6,045 nucleotides of DNA, taken from positions 1-6,045 of the forward strand of contig URBY01000049.1 of the NCBI GenBank assembly GCA_900546245.1, given 5' to 3'. A program made the position numbers and the translations under genes. This document shows positions 1 through 6,045 of this stretch, in pieces. Each line of letters begins with the position of its first letter. The first letter of the stretch is position 1. A model generated the notes under the pieces. It saw only the letters and a list, made by a program, of their open reading frames with translations. It was not told where the DNA came from and made no database searches. Source of the DNA: an uncultured Mycoplasmatota bacterium. GTDB taxonomy: Bacteria > Bacillota_I > Bacilli_A > RF39 > UBA660.

Positions 1-1648
1 TTAAACATCCTTCTATTGTGTTTGGTAATACTAAGCCTTCGGCACTTGTTAAACCGCTTAAATTTAAATCTCCATTTATTATATTTGGTAATACTAAACC
101 TTTGGCACATGTTAAACCGCTTAAATTTAAATTTCCATTCATTGTATTTTGTAATACTAAGCCTTCGGCACTTGTTAAACCGCTTAAATTTAAACATCCT
201 TCTATTGTGTTTGGTAATACTAAGCCTTCGGCACTTGTTAAACCTTCTAAATATAAATCTCCATTCATTGTATTTGGCAATTCTAAGCCTTTGGCACTTG
301 TTAACCTATTCAAAAATAAACATCCTTCTATTGTGTTTGGTAATACTAAACCTTCAGCACTTGTTAAACTATTTAAATTTAAGACACCATAATATACTTT
401 TATTCTATCTTTATTTTCTTCCCATTCTTCTTGAGAAAATGCTATTTCATCTTCATTAACGCCATAAGCAAAAGCAAAATCTTTTCTTTTATCCCTTTTA
501 GAAATTATTTCTTCTATTCTTGGATCTTTTTCATATCCAAATCCTTTTATTTCTGAATCTACTTCATATAAAAATTTTAAATCGTATAACGATAATTCTT
601 GATTATTTTTATGTTTTTCTTCTATCAATGTCAAAAGTTTCATATCATGAACTTTCTTTTTATATTTGTCTTTATCAGGGAATTCTTCTAATTTCTTATC
701 AAGTATTGGTTCCATATTTGATTCTAAATTTTGATTTTTACTAGTTCCTCTTACTTCACCAATTTTATTTGTTCCGTCCATTCTTATTGCTATTCTTGGA
801 TTTTTATATTCATTATTTTCGTCCTTTGTATAATATACATAGAAGTCTCCACCATTAAGTTGAGTTTTTGCCGTTTCCTTTCCTGCTGTACACCATCCTG
901 TATTTTTTCCTTGTAATGATTCCCATAACGGCATATAATCAGAACCCATATCATATTTAACCCATATTCCTTCTGTTTCATCATTATTTATTGTTTTTGA
1001 ATCTTGATTTGTAAGATAATATGTATATAATTTCTTAAAACTTTCACCTTTTGATAATATTTCTATTTCTTCATCAGTTAAGTTATTTTCACCAACTTCA
1101 CTTTTTAAAATGTCATATACTTTTGATAAAGCTTCCATATTTAAATCTATAAATGGTGATGTTGTTTTATCTGTTCTTTTACCAAACTCTTGTTTTTCTT
1201 TATTAAATAAGCCTAAACCTAGCATTCCTTTAAATGCATAAACTTTAAACCAAGTTGGATACATTGCGTCTTCACTCAAAAAATAATCAATCCATAAGTC
1301 AAGTGTAGACTTTTGATCTTCTCTAACTTGATTTAACATTTTTTCTTTCATTCTATCAGATACAGAAATATCTCCGTGGCCTTCTTCTCTTGCAATTTTC
1401 TTCTGAAGATTTATATATGATTCAGGTAGTTCCTTAATTAAATATTTATCATAATAAAACTTTTTTAATAATTCTAAACTATGTTCACTTTTTTTAGAAA
1501 GTTCATGTGCATGTTCTAATCTTGATATATATTTTCTTATTTTTTCTTCTGGTGTATCACTTGGAATTGCTTTATGCATAACCTCATTACTTATGTGCAT
1601 TTCTCTATAAAGTTTGTTTAAAAATTCTTCTCCGCTTTTATACTTCAT
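1..1648 (-). CDS. Large leucine-rich-repeat protein with N-terminal WCTA-motif domain; 3' end outside window
   Basis: The frame is open from ATG at 1648 to the left window edge (549 codons, no stop), so the C-terminus is missing. The start is set by AAGGAG at 1659-1654, five bases before the ATG and 16 bp after the preceding stop. Residues 1-200 are charged and probably helical. Residues 229-309 hold a distinctive block: W242, then GWCTAGKE at 251-258, GGDFYVYY at 266-273, NPRIAIR at 283-289 and GEVRG at 297-301. Residues 310-420 form a charged linker. From about 421 onward there are six 21-residue leucine-rich repeats of the form LxLxxLTSAxGLxLPNTxxGx. No signal peptide or membrane helix is visible, so a cytoplasmic location is inferred. 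The spacing of the WCTA block loosely resembles PcfJ-like and phage WCT-containing proteins; this is from memory and unproven. LRRs usually bind proteins, but the target is unknown. It is probably co-transcribed with the membrane protein and hemW upstream. Confidence 0.9.
   Translation of the reverse strand, partial: MKYKSGEEFLNKLYREMHISNEVMHKAIPSDTPEEKIRKYISRLEHAHELSKKSEHSLELLKKFYYDKYLIKELPESYINLQKKIAREEGHGDISVSDRMKEKMLNQVREDQKSTLDLWIDYFLSEDAMYPTWFKVYAFKGMLGLGLFNKEKQEFGKRTDKTTSPFIDLNMEALSKVYDILKSEVGENNLTDEEIEILSKGESFKKLYTYYLTNQDSKTINNDETEGIWVKYDMGSDYMPLWESLQGKNTGWCTAGKETAKTQLNGGDFYVYYTKDENNEYKNPRIAIRMDGTNKIGEVRGTSKNQNLESNMEPILDKKLEEFPDKDKYKKKVHDMKLLTLIEEKHKNNQELSLYDLKFLYEVDSEIKGFGYEKDPRIEEIISKRDKRKDFAFAYGVNEDEIAFSQEEWEENKDRIKVYYGVLNLNSLTSAEGLVLPNTIEGCLFLNRLTSAKGLELPNTMNGDLYLEGLTSAEGLVLPNTIEGCLNLSGLTSAEGLVLQNTMNGNLNLSGLTCAKGLVLPNIINGDLNLSGLTSAEGLVLPNTIEGCL
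8..385 (-). repeat. Six tandem 63-bp repeats encoding 21-residue LRR units
   Basis: The same motif recurs every 63 bases with anchors at 8, 71, 134, 197, 260 and 323. A degenerate seventh copy begins near 386, and the array evidently continues past base 1. Each copy encodes one unit built around LTSAEGLVLPNT. Copies are very similar at the DNA level: bases 1-55 and 190-244 are identical, an offset of exactly three units. The period is a multiple of three, so copy-number change would keep the frame. Confidence 0.95.
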
Positions 1649-1653
1649 TTTTT

Positions 1654-1659
1654 CTCCTT
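1654..1659 (-). promoter_or_regulatory. Ribosome binding site of the LRR gene
   Basis: AAGGAG lies five bases upstream of the ATG at 1648, in the 16-bp gap after the TAA of the membrane-protein gene. It fixes the start of the long LRR gene, and the spacing fits translation from a shared transcript. Confidence 0.85.
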
Positions 1660-1664
1660 CTTTT

Positions 1665-2021
1665 TTAATCTATCTTAATAAATGGTTCAAACAAATTATA
1701 TCCAAAAAAGTATACTAAAGATGCAATTAAAACTAATGCAACTATTAATCCTATTTGAATTTTGAATATTTTTTTATCTTTCTTCTCTGCTTCTTTTTTT
1801 ATTTCTTCTTCAGCTATTTTTTCTTCTTTTTCATCAACATCAAATAATCTATTAATATCAATAACAGTTCCTTCCGTTTCATTAGATTTTTGTTGTTTAT
1901 TTAAAATATCATTACCATTAATTTCTTTATTTACTTCACTTTTATTATCATTTTCATCTAACGTTTCTATTTTTTCATCATTTGCATCTTCAAAATCTAA
2001 AACTTCTATATCCTCGTTCAT
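1665..2021 (-). CDS. Small acidic protein with a single C-terminal membrane helix
   Basis: The protein has 118 residues and belongs to no family I recognise. Residues 1-83 are polar and low in complexity, rich in Glu, Asp, Lys and Asn, and probably disordered; residues 64-83 are a Glu/Lys-rich likely helix. Residues 86-108 form one hydrophobic segment (IQIGLIVALVLIASLVYFF) preceded by the basic KKDKKIFK. About ten residues follow, ending FEPFIKID. This suggests a membrane protein with a large cytoplasmic acidic N-terminus and a short outside tail, close to tail-anchored; topology is inferred from the positive-inside rule. The start is supported by AAAGGAG at 2037-2031, which overlaps the hemW stop. 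Gaps of 14 bp to hemW and 16 bp to the LRR gene imply one transcript. Function is unknown; a membrane tether or scaffold is only a guess. Confidence 0.85.
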   Translation of the reverse strand: MNEDIEVLDFEDANDEKIETLDENDNKSEVNKEINGNDILNKQQKSNETEGTVIDINRLFDVDEKEEKIAEEEIKKEAEKKDKKIFKIQIGLIVALVLIASLVYFFGYNLFEPFIKID

Positions 2022-2035
2022 CTTTTTATTCTCCT

Positions 2036-3115
2036 TTATACAAAATTTACTAGTATATCGTTTAATACATAAAAATATTTTTTAGGTACATATATATTTA
2101 TTTTATCATCAATTAATAACCCTTTATTAATTAATTCTTTTATAATTTCTATTTCATTTATATTTATACCATACTTTTTATTAAAATTATCTTTATTTAT
2201 TCCACTTGTAAGTCTTAAGCCTAATATAAATTCATACTTTATTTTATCTTCTTTAGTAAGTACTTCTTCTTGCCTTTCATAACTACCACTTATATATTTA
2301 GATAAATTTCTAGTATTTGTATATCTTATATTGTCTATATAACCAGCAGCACCTAAACCAAATCCATAATATTCATTATTTTTCCAATATGTTAAATTAT
2401 GTCTTGATTCATAAGAAGTAATAGAATAATTACTTACTTCATATCTATGATATTTATTTTCTAATTTTTTATCTATAAGATCATACATATCACTATCAAG
2501 ATCATCAGATATATACTTTGTATTATCAATATAAAGCTTTGTATTTTTTTCTATTATTAATGAATAACAAGATATATGCTTTATATCAAGTTTAAGTATT
2601 TTATCTATATCTTCTTCTAAATCATCTAAACTTTCATTTTTAAGTGCATACATTAAATCTACATTTATATTATCAAAATACTTTTTAGCAAGTTCTACCT
2701 TTTCATTTATTATATCATAGGTATAATTTCTACCTAAATATTTTAAATATTTATCATTAAATGATTCTATTCCAATACTTAACCTATTTACTTTATTTTC
2801 TTTTAATATTTCTAGTTTTTCTTCTGTTATATCTTCTATATTTACCTCAAAAGTAAATTCATATTCTTTACTTAATTTAAATATTTTAATAATAGAAAAT
2901 AATTTATTTAATTCTGAAACACTTAAAGAGGAAGGTGTTCCACCACCAACATAAATTGTATCTAATATTTCATTCTTATAATTATTAATAATTTCTTTTT
3001 CTAATGCATCTAAATATTTTTTAACAAAATTTTTGTTATATAAGAGTTTACAAAAATCACAATAACTACAAATATTATTACAAAAAGGTATATGTATATA
3101 TGCACTTTTTACCAT
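2036..3115 (-). CDS. hemW: HemW-like radical SAM heme chaperone (formerly annotated as coproporphyrinogen III oxidase-like)
   Basis: The protein has 359 residues, slightly short for HemW (about 370-380) but with both ends present. It opens with YIHIPFC and the radical-SAM cluster motif C12-x3-C16-x2-C19, followed by DFC. GGGTPS at 57-62 is the SAM-binding glycine motif, and RLSIGIESF ends at residue 118. The C-terminal part carries YEVSNYS, then ESRHNLTYW with the HNxxYW signature at 239-244, and YYGFGLGAAGY. HNxxYW separates HemW from true HemN and has been linked to heme binding. HemW is reported to carry a [4Fe-4S] cluster, bind SAM and pass heme to haemoproteins, and it lacks the HemN oxidase reaction. 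Two local oddities are Glu117 where Gln is usual (GxQSF) and an extra Cys22. The start is supported by GAGG at 3128-3125, nine bases upstream. It is probably transcribed from the promoter at 3149-3141, with two accessory genes downstream. Confidence 0.93.
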   Translation of the reverse strand: MVKSAYIHIPFCNNICSYCDFCKLLYNKNFVKKYLDALEKEIINNYKNEILDTIYVGGGTPSSLSVSELNKLFSIIKIFKLSKEYEFTFEVNIEDITEEKLEILKENKVNRLSIGIESFNDKYLKYLGRNYTYDIINEKVELAKKYFDNINVDLMYALKNESLDDLEEDIDKILKLDIKHISCYSLIIEKNTKLYIDNTKYISDDLDSDMYDLIDKKLENKYHRYEVSNYSITSYESRHNLTYWKNNEYYGFGLGAAGYIDNIRYTNTRNLSKYISGSYERQEEVLTKEDKIKYEFILGLRLTSGINKDNFNKKYGININEIEIIKELINKGLLIDDKINIYVPKKYFYVLNDILVNFV

Positions 3116-3140
3116 AACTATCTTCCTCTATTCAATAAAA

Positions 3141-3149
3141 ATTATATCA
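3141..3149 (-). promoter_or_regulatory. Extended -10 promoter upstream of hemW
   Basis: On the minus strand the 66-bp gap between the regulator and hemW contains TGATATAAT at 3149-3141: a perfect TATAAT with TG one base upstream. No good -35 box is visible at 16-18 bp, where the DNA is T-rich, but an extended -10 can compensate. The start site would fall near 3134, giving a leader of about 20 bases that includes GAGG at 3128-3125. It suggests that hemW and the two genes after it can be transcribed apart from lepA. In AT-rich DNA, chance matches to TATAAT are common. Confidence 0.55.
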
Positions 3150-3181
3150 TAACAAAAGAAAAAAAACTATAAAAACATAAT

Positions 3182-3649
3182 CTAATTATATTTTCTAGTT
3201 TCTTTATCTTTTTGATTTTGTGTTCTATGTTTTCCATAGATATCATAAATTTTACTTTTTCTTTCTAAATCACTAGTTTTTTCAATTGAATCATATAAAG
3301 TAGATGTAGGTATACCATATATTTCTTCTACTTGTTTTAATGTTAAATCTTTTTCAATCATTTCATCCATTATGTATGTAAGTTTTTCTTCACTAATAGA
3401 ACGCACACCTTCTCTAGATCCTATTTTACCACCTTTAATTTTTCCATCTATTATCACACTCATTTGTGCTTCTTTTACTTTTTTAAATAATTCTATATCA
3501 ATACTTTGAAGTTTATCTTTGCCATTTATATACTTTTTTATTGAACTAGTAGACATGTTAAAATGTTCTGCCGTTTTTATAATAGTTGCTTTATTATCTA
3601 CTATATAATTTGCGACTGCTATTATTCTTTCTTCCATATTTTTATCCAT
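3182..3649 (-). CDS. SpoIIID-like transcriptional regulator with two helix-turn-helix units
   Basis: The protein has 155 residues. Residues 6-60 resemble the sporulation regulator SpoIIID: an E-R start, YIVDNKAT, an HTH at about 24-42 (IKTAEHFNMSTSSIKKYI), then a basic GG-containing stretch at 69-79. SpoIIID is only about 90 residues; here a second HTH follows at 102-122 (LTLKQVEEIYGIPTSTLYDS), then a charged tail rich in Lys and Arg. Residues 6-41 and 87-122 align over 36 positions without gaps, which points to internal duplication. A DNA-binding role is well supported, but targets are unknown, and a true sporulation role cannot be inferred from one gene. GGAGG at 3660-3656 sits six bases before ATG 3649 inside the end of lepA, favouring that start over the ATG at 3637. 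It begins one base after the lepA stop, so the two are probably translationally coupled. It ends in TAG. Confidence 0.85.
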   Translation of the reverse strand: MDKNMEERIIAVANYIVDNKATIIKTAEHFNMSTSSIKKYINGKDKLQSIDIELFKKVKEAQMSVIIDGKIKGGKIGSREGVRSISEEKLTYIMDEMIEKDLTLKQVEEIYGIPTSTLYDSIEKTSDLERKSKIYDIYGKHRTQNQKDKETRKYN

Positions 3650-3650
3650 A

Positions 3651-5432
3651 TTAATCCTCCACGCTTAGTACTTCAAGAAATGCTTCAGGAGGAAGTTCTA
3701 CACTTCCAATTGTTTTCATTTTCTTTTTTCCTTCCTTTTGCTTTTCTAGTAATTTTCTTTTTCTTGAAATATCTCCACCATAACATTTAGCAAGTACATT
3801 TTTTCTATTTGCTTTTATATCACATCTAGCAATAACTTTATTATTACAACATGCTTGAACAGGTACTTCAAATAATTGCCTTGGAATTATTTCTTTTAAT
3901 TTTTGAGTAATTGCATTACCCCTTTTATATGCGAAATCTTTATGAGTAATAATAGAAAATGCATCAACTATATCACCATTAAGCATTATATCAACCTTAA
4001 CTAAATCACTTGGTTTATTACCAATAAATTCATAATCAAATGAAGCATAACCTTTTGTTGTACTTTTTAACTTATCAAAGAAATCATATACTATTTCAGA
4101 AAGTGGAAGTTCATAGTGTATATTTACTCTTGTATCAATGTAATCCATATTTATAAAATTACCTCTTTTATTTTGACATAATTCCATAACAGGTCCTATA
4201 AATTCACTTGGTACAAAAATATTTGTTTTAATATATGGTTCTTCTATTTTACTAATTACTTGTCTATCAGGAAGTTTAGTTGGATTATCAACATAAACTA
4301 TATCACCATTTGTAAGTGTTACTGTATAAATAACTGATGGACTTGTAAGTATTATTTCAATATTAAATTCTCTTTCTATTCTTTCTTTTATTATATCCAT
4401 ATGAAGAAGTCCTAAAAACCCACATCTAAAACCAAATCCTAAAGCTTTACTTGTTTCAGGTTCAAATGTAAGTGATGCATCATTTAGTTTTAATTTTTCA
4501 AGTGCATCTCTCAAATCATTATATTTATTTGTTTCTACTGGATAAATACCTGAATATACCATTGGTTTTATTTCTTTATAACCTGGTAATTCTTCTTTAG
4601 CAGGATTATCATCAAGAGTTATTGTATCACCTATTTTTACATCACTTATTTTTTTAATAGATGCACAAACATATCCAACATCACCAGAAACAAGTTCTTT
4701 TACCTTTTCTTCTTTTGGAGTTGATACACCAAGTTCTGTTACTTCGTGACTTGCTCCTGTACTCATAAATCTTATTTTGTCTCCTACTTTTAATTTACCA
4801 TCTACTATTCTAGTTTGAATAACTACTCCTCTATATGAATCAAATACACTATCAAAAATAAGTCCTCTAAGATTAGAGTTTATTTCACCATTTGGGCATG
4901 GAATTCTATCTATTACAGCATCAAGTAATTTATCTATGCCAAAACCTGTTTTTGCACTTGTTAAAATTATTTCATCATCACTAAAACCAAGTACTTCTCT
5001 TAATTCTTTTTTTACTTTATCAATATCAGCATTAGGTAAATCTATCTTATTTATAACTGGTATTATAGTTAAATCATTTTCTAAAGCTAAATATACATTC
5101 GCAAGTGTTTGTGCTTCTATTCCTTGTGCTGCATCAACTACTAAAATTGCTCCTTCACAAGCAGCTAAACTTCTAGACACTTCATATGTAAAATCTACGT
5201 GACCCGGTGTATCTATTAAATGAAGTGTATAACCCTTATAATTTAACTTAACCGCATTAAGTTTTATTGTTATTCCTCTTTCTCTTTCAAGTTCCATATT
5301 ATCAAGCATTTGATCTTTTGTTTCTCTTTTTGTAACTGCTCCTGTTAATTCAAGCATTCTATCTGCTATTGTACTTTTACCATGATCTATATGCGCAATT
5401 ATTGAAAAATTTCTTATTTTGTCTTGATTCAT
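3651..5432 (-). CDS. lepA: Elongation factor 4 (LepA), ribosome-associated translational GTPase
   Basis: The protein has 593 residues, full length for LepA (about 600). GTPase motifs are intact: P-loop AHIDHGKST at 13-21, switch I RGITIK at 52-57, DTPGH at 74-78, NKID at 128-131 and SAK at 159-161. Beta-barrel and EF-G-like domains follow, with the LepA-typical GFGFRCGFLGLLHMDI, and the protein ends with the diagnostic LepA C-terminal region (VLAKCYGGDISRKRKLLEKQ, then KKKMKTIGSVELP). LepA acts on the ribosome, where it has been linked to back-translocation, stress survival and 30S assembly. The start is supported by AGGTGA at 5444-5439 and the conserved N-terminus MNQDKIRNFSIIAHIDHGKS. It is the first gene after a terminator and shares a transcript with the SpoIIID-like regulator. 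In many Firmicutes lepA lies next to hemW, as here apart from the inserted regulator. Nothing looks damaged. Confidence 0.98.
   Translation of the reverse strand: MNQDKIRNFSIIAHIDHGKSTIADRMLELTGAVTKRETKDQMLDNMELERERGITIKLNAVKLNYKGYTLHLIDTPGHVDFTYEVSRSLAACEGAILVVDAAQGIEAQTLANVYLALENDLTIIPVINKIDLPNADIDKVKKELREVLGFSDDEIILTSAKTGFGIDKLLDAVIDRIPCPNGEINSNLRGLIFDSVFDSYRGVVIQTRIVDGKLKVGDKIRFMSTGASHEVTELGVSTPKEEKVKELVSGDVGYVCASIKKISDVKIGDTITLDDNPAKEELPGYKEIKPMVYSGIYPVETNKYNDLRDALEKLKLNDASLTFEPETSKALGFGFRCGFLGLLHMDIIKERIEREFNIEIILTSPSVIYTVTLTNGDIVYVDNPTKLPDRQVISKIEEPYIKTNIFVPSEFIGPVMELCQNKRGNFINMDYIDTRVNIHYELPLSEIVYDFFDKLKSTTKGYASFDYEFIGNKPSDLVKVDIMLNGDIVDAFSIITHKDFAYKRGNAITQKLKEIIPRQLFEVPVQACCNNKVIARCDIKANRKNVLAKCYGGDISRKRKLLEKQKEGKKKMKTIGSVELPPEAFLEVLSVED
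3656..3660 (-). promoter_or_regulatory. Ribosome binding site of the SpoIIID-like gene, inside the lepA 3' end
   Basis: A full GGAGG lies within the last codons of lepA, six bases before the ATG at 3649. The lepA TAA (3653-3651) lies between the two, so a ribosome ending on lepA covers the site. This arrangement favours coupled translation. Confidence 0.85.
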
Positions 5433-5438
5433 ATTTCT

Positions 5439-5480
5439 TCACCTAAAAATAATTATACTATAAAAAATAAGAATAGACAA
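5439..5480 (-). promoter_or_regulatory. lepA promoter and ribosome binding site
   Basis: The minus strand shows TTGTCT at 5480-5475 (four of six matches to a sigma-A -35 box), a 17-bp spacer, and a perfect TATAAT at 5457-5452. Transcription would start near A5444. That leaves a leader of only about 12 bases, beginning at the AGGTGA ribosome site (5444-5439). The -35 box sits in the loop and arm of the preceding terminator hairpin. Spacing is ideal, but no experiment supports it. Confidence 0.6.
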
Positions 5481-5491
5481 TTCTATTCTTA
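5462..5491 (-). terminator. Rho-independent terminator of the tail-fibre-like gene
   Basis: A perfect 10-bp inverted repeat (5468-5477 with 5482-5491) encloses a four-base loop. On the minus strand it is followed at once by six T residues (5467-5462). It begins 14 bases after the TGA of the upstream gene. The stem has only two G:C pairs, so it may be leaky. There is no T-run in the other direction, so it serves minus-strand transcription only. Confidence 0.75.
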
Positions 5492-5505
5492 CACATACAA
5501 TTAAC

Positions 5506-6045
5506 TCATTCTTTTGTTATGTATGTACCTGTTACAAATATACTCCAACCTGCATTTATAGGAATAGTATCACTATCTGTCATTACCATTGTACCTGTTT
5601 GAAGTATTCGCGTATAAAGAGGTTTTACACTATTACCAGAACCATCTGCCTTTAATGTATATGAATATAATGTTGGATAATAACCGTCAATTGGTCTTGG
5701 AAAATTCTTAAATATTTCTGTTGGAAGATTTACATCCTTTGAAATATTTGATTCATTAGTAGTAAACTCTATATTAACCATTACTTTGTTTCCTATTTTA
5801 ACATATCCACCATTATATATAATTATATTACTGTTAGATATAGTTGGTTTTATATAATCTTTATTATTAAGTTGATCATTCATTTCTGTAATTTTTGAAG
5901 ATAAATTTTTATTGTCTTCTTTTAAACTTGTTATTTCATTTTGCATACTAGTAATTTTCGTATTTAGTTCAAAAATTTGATTTTGAACTGTTCCCGATGC
6001 ATCATAATTAATATTATCTACTACTTTTTCTGTTATTTTTTTATT
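5506..6045 (-). CDS. Coiled-coil protein with phage tail-fibre-like C-terminal domain; 5' end outside window
   Basis: The frame is open from the right window edge to TGA at 5508-5506, giving 179 visible residues. The ATG at 5946 is probably internal, because 33 more codons continue upstream without a stop and no clear ribosome site precedes it. The visible start (KKITEKVVDNINYDASG) leads into a heptad-like coiled coil of about 45 residues (IFELNTKITSMQNEITSLKE onward). Then comes a beta-rich domain of about 115 residues: GGYVKIGNKVMVNIEFTTN, FPRPIDGYYPTLYSY, and a close of INAGWSIFVTGTYITKE. The order GGYxKIGN, FPRP, then an aromatic strand at the end is typical of the distal ends of phage tail fibres and baseplate proteins, where coiled coils trimerise. 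I recognise the style rather than a named family. A prophage gene is the leading reading; a host surface protein is possible. Its own terminator separates it from lepA. Confidence 0.8.
   Translation of the reverse strand, partial: NKKITEKVVDNINYDASGTVQNQIFELNTKITSMQNEITSLKEDNKNLSSKITEMNDQLNNKDYIKPTISNSNIIIYNGGYVKIGNKVMVNIEFTTNESNISKDVNLPTEIFKNFPRPIDGYYPTLYSYTLKADGSGNSVKPLYTRILQTGTMVMTDSDTIPINAGWSIFVTGTYITKE

Noticed and set aside
8..385. Regular repeats as a CRISPR array
   Set aside because: Units are contiguous with a 63-bp period and no unique spacers, and the period is a coding multiple of three.
16..459. Two long overlapping open frames on the plus strand across the repeat array
   Set aside because: They exist because a 63-bp repeat without stops stays open in several frames. 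The minus-strand frame continues 549 codons to a good ribosome site and has clear LRR composition.
790..984. Second minus-strand frame inside the LRR gene
   Set aside because: It is out of frame with the WCTA domain, has no ribosome site and shows low-complexity composition.
1762..2085. Plus-strand open frame opposite the membrane-protein gene
   Set aside because: Its Ser/Phe/Leu-rich translation mirrors Glu/Lys/Asn codons on the other strand; it runs across two minus-strand genes that have ribosome sites.
3150..3184. Terminator after the SpoIIID-like gene
   Set aside because: There is a T-run, but only a five-pair A:T stem precedes it, too weak to call.
4936..5202. Plus-strand open frame opposite the lepA GTPase domain
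   Set aside because: It is fully inside a confidently identified lepA on the other strand.
5506..5508. TGA read as tryptophan (Mycoplasma code)
   Set aside because: The codon sits just before a terminator hairpin, and all tryptophans in the window use TGG with no internal TGA.

Overview
The window is very AT-rich DNA that reads almost entirely on the minus strand. It most likely comes from a low-GC Bacillota or Mycoplasmatota-type genome (for example an uncultured gut Bacilli/RF39-like lineage). The reasons are AT-rich codon use, strong GGAGG-type ribosome sites, a compact gene layout, and LepA and HemW sequences of Firmicutes type. The standard code fits: every tryptophan seen is TGG, no in-frame TGA occurs inside a gene, and one gene ends in TGA. 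The phylum is an inference from style, not from a marker search.

Layout in transcription order, right to left. (1) 6045-5506 is the 3' part of a gene for a coiled-coil protein with a C-terminal beta-rich domain like those at the ends of phage tail fibres; its start lies outside the window. A hairpin plus T-run terminator follows (5491-5462). (2) A promoter whose -35 box lies inside that hairpin leads to lepA (elongation factor 4, 5432-3651). One base later comes a 155-residue SpoIIID-like regulator with two helix-turn-helix units (3649-3182). (3) A 66-bp gap with an extended -10 promoter leads to hemW (3115-2036). It is followed at 14 and 16 bp by a small acidic protein with a C-terminal membrane helix (2021-1665) and by a long gene (1648 to beyond base 1). 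That last gene has an uncharacterised N-terminal part with a Trp-Cys-Thr-Ala motif and ends in tandem 21-residue leucine-rich repeats encoded by 63-bp DNA repeats.

lepA and hemW are housekeeping genes: translation stress, and heme trafficking or radical-SAM chemistry. The genes around them are accessory. The tail-fibre-like gene is insulated by its own terminator. The membrane protein and the LRR protein share an apparent transcript with hemW, but nothing in the sequence shows a common pathway. No stretch over 300 bp lacks a gene, and I see no RNA gene, CRISPR array, IS element or attachment site. The least explained items are the LRR protein, with a WCTA region loosely like PcfJ or phage WCT proteins, and the duplicated-HTH regulator.
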